A stretch of 51,081 bases of DNA, from contig JANBQS010000034.1 in the NCBI GenBank assembly GCA_027577415.1, positions 1 through 51,081 on the forward strand. Reading direction: 5' to 3'. Position numbers and translations under genes: made by a program. Positions within the stretch are counted from its first letter, which is position 1. The number at the start of each line of letters is the position of its first letter. Of this stretch, positions 27,753 through 36,586 are shown piece by piece. The notes below the pieces were generated by a model. That model ran no database searches and was not told the DNA's origin. It saw only the letters and a list, made by a program, of their open reading frames with translations. This DNA comes from Coemansia sp. RSA 922. Taxonomy: Eukaryota; Kickxellomycota; Kickxellomycetes; Kickxellales; Kickxellaceae.

Positions 27753-28949
27753 ATGGGCCGGTGGTTAGACTGCTGCAGTTCGTTTGACGGGCGGCTGGTG
27801 TTGCGCGAAGCCGCGCATACGGGACTAGCATGGACGGCGTTGGCGCTAGTGACAGTGTGGATGGTGATATGCCAGGAGTGGTCAGACATGCGGTGGGTTC
27901 AGTCGCAAGCGGCTCATGCCGGGAGGCACGGCGAGCGGAGCAGCGAAGGCGGTCTCCTGTATGACGTGATATTGGCCAGGCTGCCGTTTGTGCGGGAAAC
28001 CTGGGTGACTGACCTCCTAGTAAACACTGCGGGACTCGCCTGCGTGCTCGGCTCCCTGTGTATGGCGCGGTCCTGGCAGGCACGCAGCATTCTCATTCGG
28101 CGTGTGGCATGGATGATGGCCGCCCTGTACCTCCTGCGGTCGTTCACGCTGTCTATCACTACGCTGCCGCCCTCGGTAGCGGACTGCAAGCCCGTGGTGG
28201 CGACAGAAAATGCCGGACTAATGGGGCCCATTCTAGGACTAATCTCGGGAAGACTCAGTGCGTGTACTGACAAGATGTTCTCAGGACACACTACCATTCT
28301 TGTTATTTCCTTTTTGTTCTGGCGCCGCTATGCCACCCACTGGGCTTTCCTCGTCTACTCTGCTGTTCACACTGCTGCGGGTGTCGCTAGTATACTTTTA
28401 GTGCGTCTGCATTACTCTGTTGATGTGCTTTTGGCCGTTGTGCTCACTTGCGCTGTGCACCATGTGTACTACCGCTCTTTGGATGCTGCTATCCGTCGTC
28501 GTCGTCGTGCTTCGTCGCTGCGTCATCGCCGTAACCGTAGTTTGTTTACTGACCCTGATGACATGCCGCTTGGAGCCGATGCTACTTATGTGCGTGTTGA
28601 TGTGGATGACGACGAGGTGCCGACTTCGGGCGATGCCCTGGCGCGCTTGTTTGGTCGCCGCATGACGCACCGCCGTGACGGCAGTATCGACGTGGCACTG
28701 GACGCTGCGCAGCCTCCTAGTGACTCGGCACATACACTTAATAACTCGCCGGTACTGGATGCTGCTCATGTCGTCGATATGGAGAAGGCTGCTGTGGCCC
28801 TGGCGGCTGCTGCGGCTGTCGCGGAGCCCTACTACTCGTCCAATGTCTTGGATGACGAAGATACTTTAGCACTAATGGCTATTAACCGCCCTCTGGGCTC
28901 GGCACTACCTGCACTCGTCGGCTGGCTCGACGGCTTGCATCTGCGCTAA
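27753..28949 (+). CDS. Sphingomyelin-synthase-like (PAP2-type) membrane protein 2
   Basis: Predicted 398-residue paralogue of the protein at 9814. It keeps the catalytic signature: LRSFTLSITTLPPS (residues 128-141), CTDKMFSGHT (171-180) and HYSVD (220-224). The WSDMRW segment near residue 43 and the C-terminal NRPLGSALPALVGWLDGLHL are also shared with copy 1. Several membrane helices fill residues 20-240; the hydrophilic tail is shorter than in copy 1. Headgroup donor and lipid acceptor are unknown. The gene has GC-rich codons, while copy 1 uses many A/T-ending ones, so the pair is old or under different expression demands. ATG 27753 follows a CT-rich leader. Confidence 0.8.
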   Translation: MGRWLDCCSSFDGRLVLREAAHTGLAWTALALVTVWMVICQEWSDMRWVQSQAAHAGRHGERSSEGGLLYDVILARLPFVRETWVTDLLVNTAGLACVLGSLCMARSWQARSILIRRVAWMMAALYLLRSFTLSITTLPPSVADCKPVVATENAGLMGPILGLISGRLSACTDKMFSGHTTILVISFLFWRRYATHWAFLVYSAVHTAAGVASILLVRLHYSVDVLLAVVLTCAVHHVYYRSLDAAIRRRRRASSLRHRRNRSLFTDPDDMPLGADATYVRVDVDDDEVPTSGDALARLFGRRMTHRRDGSIDVALDAAQPPSDSAHTLNNSPVLDAAHVVDMEKAAVALAAAAAVAEPYYSSNVLDDEDTLALMAINRPLGSALPALVGWLDGLHLR

Positions 28950-29192
28950 CACTTGATACATATACAGATATAATTTTCCCCCCTACTTTATCGTCTTCAT
29001 ACAGTTGTATGCATCGTTCTTTTTGTTAAACAAATTCCACGTGATACCATCCCCCCAGCCAATGACTGATTGCAATGTCACTAGGGTCTTTGTAGTTCAA
29101 AAAAAGCAGAAGAGGAAGAAAAAAATGTTTTTCTATTCTGTTAAATTTGGTTATGCTTCTATTTGTTGTCATTTTATAATTTCTAGGACGAA

Positions 29193-30590
29193 ATGGGCTT
29201 GTTTTCCTTCTTTAAGCGAGACGAGAATTACGAGCAAATTCTCTCGTCTCTCGAGCAAGAAATTCGGCGATCCGAAACCCAACGACTCGCCTGCCTTGCT
29301 CGTGTCGAATGGTGGGCCAGCAACTGGCTCTTTTACATGTCTGTTACGTGGGTAGCATACCTGGCTGGTTTCATATTTTACGTATGGCCTGAAAGATACG
29401 GACGACAGGCACCAGTATTTTTGGTTCACTTGGTTTCTGTCATACTTATCCCCGTATTTATCTACTATGGCGCTCGTGGTATTCGCTCGGTCGGTCAGCG
29501 CATCGTCTCGAGGCATGATAGAAAGATCGTGAAACTGAGAAAGGATTTGAAGGATCGGCTGGATGAGTTGAAGAAAAAGACCGCATTTGACTCTACTAAG
29601 AATCTTATTGACAGATACTCGGCTGGAGGCGGTGCCAAGCCTGACGAGGGTGTTGTACAGAAACCTGGGCCCCAGCCAAATGCCTTGTCTAAACTCAAGC
29701 AGCAGCAGCAGATTTTGGACGAGAAGAATCGCAGACGCACTATGCCCAATTTCGGCACAGCTGGAACTCGCACCGCTACTTCGGCTCCCGTTGGATCTGC
29801 TCCGACGTCGCCAGATCCCGTCTCTGGCCTCAATCCCAAGGGCGCTCCAGCCCAGCTCCCACGCAATCCTGGTCAGCTGCCGGGTGCTCAGCAACAGCAA
29901 CAGCCTCCTCCTCACTTTGCACTACCAGAAACCGGCGTAGTAAAGGTGACTCAGTCTTCGGGTCAGGCGCAGGCCAAATCGACGGCTGCTGCCACTGACT
30001 CTCGTCCATGGCTGGACAAGCTAGTCGACCAGCTTGTCGGCGACACATCTGGTGTTGACGAGAAATACGCGTTGATTTGCCGCCACTGCTACGCACATAA
30101 TGGCTTGGTCCTTGTCGACGAGATTAACGACATTCAGTATACCTGCCCTAAGTGCGGCAAGTTTAACCCTAGCAATCGAGCTATACGAGCTGCTGCCGCC
30201 GCGCCGGCTGCTCAGCCGCTCGACTACCAAAGCAGCAGGACTGTCGAGCATAGTGATCAAGGCGAGTCGGGGATTATCAGTTCCCGTGGCGACAATGATT
30301 TTCAGAATGCGCGCTCTACCGCTGTCGATGGCGACGATGGCGACGATTCGGCTGCCGAGTTTGATGTTAGCAAGGTCAACACTCGTCCGCGTAGATCTGG
30401 TCGCGCTGTCAGGGATACTTCTGCTCAGCCAGTGTCTGCTGTCACATCCGATACCGAGGGCCATGACTTGAAGCCGCAGCAGCCAGAGCAACCGCCGCAA
30501 ACTGGGCACCCGACTGACACTGTCCCGCAACAAAAGCAAAAGCTCACGCCCAAGAAGCGCAAGGGCAACAAAGCCAAGCGCTCTCTATAA
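29193..30590 (+). CDS. LNP1: Lunapark-type ER three-way junction protein
   Basis: Predicted 465-residue ER membrane protein. It begins MGLFSFFKRD, with a glycine suited to N-myristoylation as in animal Lunapark, followed by a short coiled coil (residues 11-40). Two membrane segments form a hairpin (about 42-64 and 74-93), then a second coiled coil (about 105-130). A long Pro/Gln-rich region leads to the zinc ribbon C296-x2-C299 ... C318-x2-C321 that defines the family, and a basic disordered tail follows. Known role: stabilises three-way junctions of tubular ER, opposing the atlastin/Sey1 fusion machinery. It is larger than yeast Lnp1 (278). A TTTCTAG just before the ATG could be a 5'UTR splice acceptor, but no donor is fixed. 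Confidence 0.9.
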   Translation: MGLFSFFKRDENYEQILSSLEQEIRRSETQRLACLARVEWWASNWLFYMSVTWVAYLAGFIFYVWPERYGRQAPVFLVHLVSVILIPVFIYYGARGIRSVGQRIVSRHDRKIVKLRKDLKDRLDELKKKTAFDSTKNLIDRYSAGGGAKPDEGVVQKPGPQPNALSKLKQQQQILDEKNRRRTMPNFGTAGTRTATSAPVGSAPTSPDPVSGLNPKGAPAQLPRNPGQLPGAQQQQQPPPHFALPETGVVKVTQSSGQAQAKSTAAATDSRPWLDKLVDQLVGDTSGVDEKYALICRHCYAHNGLVLVDEINDIQYTCPKCGKFNPSNRAIRAAAAAPAAQPLDYQSSRTVEHSDQGESGIISSRGDNDFQNARSTAVDGDDGDDSAAEFDVSKVNTRPRRSGRAVRDTSAQPVSAVTSDTEGHDLKPQQPEQPPQTGHPTDTVPQQKQKLTPKKRKGNKAKRSL

Positions 30591-30919
30591 GCACTAGTGC
30601 ACTAGTTTTTTTTATTTTTGTATTGCATTCATTGCTTCTACGCGATTCTATCACTAGCACGGCATGTTGACTTGGTGGCCGCAGTCAAGTCATACATTAA
30701 CTGTATGTGTGTGTTATTTTGTATTTAGACTGTCTTTTTGGCCCCCCTTTATTCCCTTTGTGGTGTAAAAAGCTCAACAGGTTGAAGGACACAAAAAGGC
30801 AAGGAAAACAGCCGCCCACATATTTTTTCTTCTTCTTTTTCTAGTTTCCCTAGTGTGTTTTCTTTATATTCTACCCTACCAAACATTTTTCTTATTACTT
30901 GTGTGTTTTAAACCAAGCC
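30591..30919. other. Intergenic region before the DUF4246 gene
   Basis: These 329 bases hold the Lunapark 3' end (a T-rich stretch after GCACTAGTGCACTAG) and a CT-rich leader before the ATG at 30920. No other feature is visible. Confidence 0.4.
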
Positions 30920-32687
30920 ATGTCTGTTAACCTGCTAGCATTTACTGAAGAAATTCAAGACCTGTACGTCAACGGGACGTTTTACGAGTCCTATGTAGCC
31001 AAGCTCAAGACCAAAGACGAACTAAATATGATCAACGCCAGAGCAAGAGATTGCTCGCCTACTATCTTTCGTGAGCATTTACGGGATGGTACCACCTCTA
31101 ATAAAAAAGCGTGCGCTAGGCCTCCATGAGCGGACTAGCGCACAAACTGAGTATGTCGAGGGTGAAATCAAGTTCTATAAGCTTCTTGCAGCCAACGCAG
31201 CTGATGGAGAGATGCCCAGCGGTGTCGATATGGTGTGGGTCAATGACGATGTAAAGGACTGCGAGATGGCCAAGGAGTTTAAGCGCAACGCCGCTGTTCT
31301 TGAGAAAGACTATATTCGTGCTCACTTTCCAAATGCGAGAAATGCTCCTATAACTCTTTTGGGGATGTTGGACCCGTTTTTGTATCTATTCTCGACTGAA
31401 AGGTCCCTCCTACTCGAGAAGCCAGCTATATCGCCTGAAGAGGCCATGAACTTTGAATCTCCAAGAACCAAGCCTGGCTCAGTGGCTAACTGGAACAACG
31501 CAATTAACGGGTACAACAAGAGCTTGACCAGTGACGATGACACTCAATTTGACACACGTGAAATAGCCTCCCTCGTGCAAGCGCTAGACATGTCCAATGT
31601 CGGCGAGTACTTATGCTGGCTACCTACCGACTTTTACGTCAACGAGGACGGATCAGTAACTATCCACTCGTACATCAATAATTTGCACCCTATCCAGTAT
31701 GCGGATTTGTACAAGTCCATTTCCAAGGTGTTTGCCAAGTTTGTGCCACTATTGGAGCAAGTGGCAACCGATGTACTACACCCTCCCAAGCCACGTGCCG
31801 CGTTTGACAAAGAGGATTGGTATGTATCCGACATGCTTCGCCCTGACGTTATAATTGAAATGGTAAAACAAGACAAGCCAATCCCTGAGGAGTACCAGCA
31901 GTTTGTGACTACCAGCGGTGCCTATTGCTATGGCGGGCAGGGGAATACCACTCTTAAAGTAAAGGACATGGAGCTTGATGTGACTGCGTTGCACAAGGCA
32001 TGGGAAGCAACGATGGCACGCATCAGGCCTGCAATACTGCCATTCAGCACTCCAGACAGATCAATAGAGCCCTATAGTGTGCGTGGACTGCCATTGCAAG
32101 CGTCAGTAGACATGGTTAGCATTTTCCTTACGCCAGAGAATGTCAGATTATCGGAGCAAAGGTGGCGAGCTGTGGGTGGAGCAGGGGAGCGTGTCTTTGC
32201 TATCGGACTCTACTTTTACGACGTAGATAATATTAGCAGAGCACCAATCAAGTTCCGCGAACCAGTATCGGGAAAGGTATTCAATGACTCACATGAGATG
32301 CAAAAGTTCTGCAGTGCATTCAAGGTAAATGGCGATAAGACACGCGAGAGTGAGTATTCTCAGGAGGTTGGTGAAATTGAAATCACGAATGGTCAGTACA
32401 TATGCTACCCCAATTTGTATCAGACTAAGATGCCGTATTTACAGCTGGCTGACCCGACAAAGCCTGGCCATGCAAAGTTTATTGCATTTTTTATTGCCGA
32501 CCCAACTACCAAGCTGATCTCGACGGCAGTGGTTCCACCGCAGCAGCCTAGTTGGGCCAAACCCACTGAGATAGATGAAAATGTTTTGGCCTGCGAGGAA
32601 GCTGAGGAGCTCAAACTTGCTTACGGAGACAATGGCAAATATGTTGACCAGCGGTTTAACGTTCGTCTGTCTCTGCGTAATGACTAG
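30920..32687 (+). pseudogene. DUF4246 family gene with a +1 frameshift
   Basis: Two overlapping frames together encode a DUF4246 protein of about 588 residues. The first frame starts at ATG 30920 (MSVNLLAFTEEIQDLY) and runs to about 31072 (CSPTIFR). The second, open from 31071, continues with SIYGMVPPLIKKRALG. One extra base around 31070-31074 would explain the shift; upstream of 31029 the second frame has a stop. Family segments are recognisable: CWLPTDFYVNEDGSVTI, SYINNLHPIQYADLY and VFAIGLYFYDVDNIS. Where I recall most members having WHVEG, this one has WRAVGG, losing a His that may bind metal. Function of the family is uncertain. Alternatives are a sequencing error, or a small intron using GTGAGC at 31071, though the sequence after it looks coding. 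Confidence 0.65.
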
Positions 32688-33888
32688 CCTTTTTTGAACA
32701 TTATAGCCAGCGGAGACAAGGGAGCATTTTTGGTCTACAAATTCCTTCGGCTTTTCCTTGTCCTTCCATCTTATCACAAGACATTCATTCAACCATTTTA
32801 ATGTTACCAGACACTTTTTTTCTGGTGCAATATTTTAAGCTCAATATATTGATTAGAATAATTCACTTTCTTGCCACAGTGAGAGAATTAACTACTGTAG
32901 CCTGTGATAGTTGTTTGGATTCTATCAATAAAGATACCTTCCATGTGCTTTGTTGTCAATCATGCTCTCTATCATAATGTCTATCATGAGCGTGTGTCTC
33001 TGAAAGGGAGAGGGATAAGGGTAGAGAGTGAGACAGGTATAATAAAGGCATGTATTTGCTGCAGCTGTTGTTGTAGGTCAAGATTACTAACAGAAGAACA
33101 GCTGTTGGTTGGTTGGATTTGTGCTTGCGTGTTTTTTTTTTGGATTTTTCCGGAATTCACTTTATAGCACTATAAGTGGCGTATACAGTTGTGCAGATTC
33201 GTTCTGTATTTCTGGTCTAGCGTCCAAAAAGCGCCTCCTTGCGGGGCATTGGTTTGTTGCAGGACTGATTGGACTTGGTGGGATTAAAGTAGGAAGCAGC
33301 TCTCCTCACTTTGAGTGACCCTGTGGCAATACTTTTGCTAGTTGTGGTGTGGCATCTGGCACTTCCTTGGTTGGATAGTCAGATAATGCTATTTTGGTAA
33401 TGGATAACAGGCAGTTTCTTCCTTTGTCTTTGACCCCCTGCCATTGTCGGCATTCCATGGTTTGTCTTGGGTATATAGCAGGCCGCATTCGTTCTGGAAT
33501 TTTGGGGAAATCCACTTTCGTGTGGGAAATGGGAAAAACTCCAGATCGAAATTTTCGTTATGGATGGGTTTCACTTTTATGCAGCTGTTCTACTTTTTTT
33601 GCGATGAAAATGGAGAGTTTACCCCCCCCCTCCATTTCTCAAGTTGGACCATTTTTTGCAGACCGCTCAGCACATCTCTTGCCTCGCTGTGCCTGGTACT
33701 TTCTCGCTGTTTACTTATATTATTATTATTCTCTTTTTATATATCCTGTACATGCCGACTTCAACAACGACTACTCCCTCTCTCTTCTTTCTAATCCCAA
33801 CAACGTGCACAACTTTACTCCAACACCTGTGTTTTCACTCTCATCACATTTAATTATCTTTAGCAATGTTGATTAAATACACTTTGGG
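32688..33888. other. Intergenic region between DUF4246 gene and hAT remnant
   Basis: These 1.2 kb show no convincing gene. The right part (33700-33870) is a CT-rich, promoter-like tract followed by an ATG at 33865 that opens only a very short frame running into the hAT remnant. This could be an orphan promoter whose gene was displaced. No RNA gene seen. Confidence 0.35.
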
Positions 33889-34284
33889 TTATATTAGAGT
33901 ACTATTCCCCATTTCCTCATAGTACTCGGCTTGGAGCGATCCTTCCAGTGACAGGTCAGTAAGGGATCTGCGATGTGGATTCGCTATCCTATTGAGTTTT
34001 GAAAAGTCAGACTCGATAGTTCCAGAGTTAGCAAATATTGTGGCAATGCCACCTACAAAATCGCAGAGCAAAGGGTAGTCGCGCCCCAGCTGTTCCCATG
34101 CTTTATCAAATGGCATCTCGTCTGTTTGCGAACTAATGACAGTCTTAACTAGCCCCCTTTCTTCAAACACGACTAACATCTCGGCATGTGCATGCTCCAC
34201 CTGTCCAGCCATGTCCTCCCTGCGTATGTCGCCAAATCGCTCGAGAAAGGGCTTGTACTTTGTTGCAAACTCATGGCCGGACAT
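33889..34284 (-). mobile_element. hAT transposase C-terminal remnant
   Basis: Open frame of 131 residues from ATG 34284. The end resembles the hAT dimerisation domain: WEQLGRDYPLLCDF, then ATIFANSGTIESDFSKLNRI and RRSLTDLSLEG, close to the 'ESDFS...SLTDFSLEG' form seen in hAT-derived proteins. No BED zinc finger or catalytic DDE region is present, so it cannot transpose. It lies just upstream of a 5'-truncated FAS2 ketosynthase and may mark an insertion or rearrangement. I could not identify terminal inverted repeats or a target-site duplication; CAGTGTTTCAG at about 34519 is a possible but unproven end. Confidence 0.6.
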
Positions 34285-34729
34285 TTTTACCAGCTGACAG
34301 GGAAAGATGGGTGGCAATTGCTCTCAGCTCGTCTCATTGTTAGGGTCCCAAAGTGTATAGACCCCAGATACTCTGGTGAGTATGGATGTAATGAAGACGT
34401 AGAATATAGATAACAAGTTTGCATTTGATGTCAAATAAACTAAAAGCTTTAGGGAGAAAGACAAGTGTTGTCAAGAGCTGTGAAAAGAAGCCAGAACATC
34501 GTTGACAAAACCATTAAGGCAGTGTTTCAGTTTTTAAAAAGAGTATGCTTTCTACTAGTGTTTCAAACAAGCCTGGCTATAGAACCTTTGAGCTGGCGAC
34601 AATCGAGAGTAAACTGATTTATTGCGTTTTGCAAAAAATTAAGCAAAATAAAATTGATCATTTTTGGGAATTATTCAGGGTGGGATTTGTGGGGAAATTC
34701 CAGCACAAACGCGGCCTGTTGTACACGAT
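34285..34729. other. Region between hAT remnant and ketosynthase ORF
   Basis: FAS2-like reading can be followed back from ATG 34730 to about 34680 (QTRPVVHDMEPFEA), then meets a TTATTCAG acceptor-like site and a stop at 34655. No upstream FAS2 sequence (KR or ACP domain) is recognisable in these 445 bases. Confidence 0.4.
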
Positions 34730-36538
34730 ATGGAACCATTTGAGGCCACCGCCGATGAGGCAGCGACATTCAAGGCTCAGAATGGCAGCAAAGTCGACAT
34801 TTGGAAAACTGCCAGCGGGGATTTGTGGTCGGTCAAGTTCCTTAAGGGCGCACTGATATGCTTGCCAATGGCGCTGAGAGGGAACCAACTAGTCGCTGCG
34901 CTTATGCCAACAGGCTGGAGTCCCGCCATCTATGGAATTCCTGACGATGTCATCAAGCAAGTGGATCGAATCGCTTGCCATGCGCTGGTGGCTACAGTCG
35001 AGGCACTCGTCAGATCTGGAATAACTGACCCGTACGAACTATACCAGTATTTCCATATCTCTGAAGTTGGCAACACGACTGGCTCGGGCTTAGGTGGTAT
35101 TTGCACTCTTCAAGATATCTTCAAGAACTGCCACTTGGACAAAGAGGTTAAGAATGATGCGCTTCAAGAGATGTTTATCTCGACTATACAAGCGTGGGTC
35201 AATATGCTGCTAATGTCGAGCTCCGGTCCAGTCAAGCCTGCGGTTGGCGCCTGTGCTACCTCAGTTCTATGGATTGACACTGCGGTTGAGACTATCCAGT
35301 CGGGAAAGGCTAAGGTAATGATTGCTGGTAGCGTCGACGACTTTGCTGAAGAAACGGCTGTCGAGTTTGCCAACATGGGCGCAACCAGTAATTCGGTCCA
35401 AGAGTTTGCTCAGGGCCGCACTCCGCCAAAGATGTGCCGGCCATGCACATCGACACGCAACGGGTTCATGGAGGGCCACGGTGCGGGTATTATGACTCTT
35501 ATGTCAGCATCAGCAGCGATCGAGTTTGGAGCGCCGATCTATGGCATCATTGCCATGTCGGGTACGGCCACCGACAAGCAGGGACAGTCAGTGCCAGCGC
35601 CTGGCGAGGGAGTGTTGACGTCGGCGCGCGAAGCAAGCGACAACAGCCCACCATTGCGCTTGCTGAACTTTGACTACCGACGCCGCCAGTTGCTTCACGA
35701 ATTGGCTTTACTAGAGACGAGAAAGCAAGAAGAGCTGGCTGACTTGGCAGACATGGCAGACCTGCAAACTGATTCAGTCGAGCTTTCAACAATGCGCTAT
35801 GCGGGAGAGGTAGAAAAGAGCTACCAGCGCCAGCGCCGTAGTCTACAAGACACCTGGGGCAACGAGTTTTGGAAAAGCGATCCCGAGTTTTCTCCACTAC
35901 GCGGCAGCTTGGCGGTCTGGGGCCTGACAGCTGACGATATTGGACTGGCATCATTCCATGGCACATCGACGGTAGCCAATGACAAGAACGAGTCTGATGT
36001 TCTCAACACTCAGCTCAAGCACTTGGGTCGCACTCCAGGTCACGTCGTGCCAGTTTTATGCCAGAAGTGGCTGACTGGCCACCCTAAGGGTCCGGCGGCA
36101 TCGTTTATGCTTAACGGCGTTATTCAGAGCCTGCGTACGGGATTGATACCGGGCAATCGCAACGCTGACAACATTGGCAAAGAGCTAGAGTCGTTTGACT
36201 ATGCGCTCTATCTGTCAAAGTCGATTCAAACATCGGGTATCAAGGCGGGTCTGATCAAGTCGTTTGGATTCGGACAAGTTGGCGGCGAATTGCTGGTTGT
36301 GCATCCCGACTACCTTTTAGCCACGCTTGCTCAAAATCAGCTGAACAAGTACAACGTCAAGCTCCAGCAGCGCAGCACCAAATCCGAACGCTACTGGCAA
36401 GACACTTTGGTCGGAAATCATCCATCCGTGCAAGTCAAGAGGCATCCTCCATTTACCGCCGAGCAAGAGAAGAGCGTGTATCTCGACCCACTAGCCCGCG
36501 CCAAGTATGACCCAAAGTCTGGCGAGTACAAATTCTAA
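34730..36538 (+). CDS. Free-standing ketosynthase domain of fungal FAS alpha subunit
   Basis: Predicted 602-residue protein (from ATG 34730) that equals only the beta-ketoacyl synthase part of FAS2. The active-site Cys175 (VGACATS), His410 (FHGTSTVANDKNE) and His451 (LTGHPKGPAAS) are present, with the CQKW lysine and the SFGFGQVGGE gate. The usual FAS2 has acyltransferase part, ACP and ketoreductase before this domain and a phosphopantetheinyl transferase after it (about 1800-1900 residues). Here the stop follows YLDPLARAKYDPKSGEYKF, exactly where that last domain should begin. The frame is intact, so either it is a recent fragment or it acts as a separate elongation enzyme. The alternative start is TTG 34664. 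A full FAS2 presumably exists elsewhere. Confidence 0.75.
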   Translation: MEPFEATADEAATFKAQNGSKVDIWKTASGDLWSVKFLKGALICLPMALRGNQLVAALMPTGWSPAIYGIPDDVIKQVDRIACHALVATVEALVRSGITDPYELYQYFHISEVGNTTGSGLGGICTLQDIFKNCHLDKEVKNDALQEMFISTIQAWVNMLLMSSSGPVKPAVGACATSVLWIDTAVETIQSGKAKVMIAGSVDDFAEETAVEFANMGATSNSVQEFAQGRTPPKMCRPCTSTRNGFMEGHGAGIMTLMSASAAIEFGAPIYGIIAMSGTATDKQGQSVPAPGEGVLTSAREASDNSPPLRLLNFDYRRRQLLHELALLETRKQEELADLADMADLQTDSVELSTMRYAGEVEKSYQRQRRSLQDTWGNEFWKSDPEFSPLRGSLAVWGLTADDIGLASFHGTSTVANDKNESDVLNTQLKHLGRTPGHVVPVLCQKWLTGHPKGPAASFMLNGVIQSLRTGLIPGNRNADNIGKELESFDYALYLSKSIQTSGIKAGLIKSFGFGQVGGELLVVHPDYLLATLAQNQLNKYNVKLQQRSTKSERYWQDTLVGNHPSVQVKRHPPFTAEQEKSVYLDPLARAKYDPKSGEYKF

Positions 36539-36586
36539 ATATTTCTATCGTATCATGTTTGTGCTCATCAGGTAGCTTATAAATTA

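Noticed and set aside
33394..33876. A 160-codon ORF between DUF4246 and the hAT remnant
   Set aside because: It is hydrophobic and low-complexity in its second half and has no resemblance or context; it covers a CT-rich promoter-like tract.
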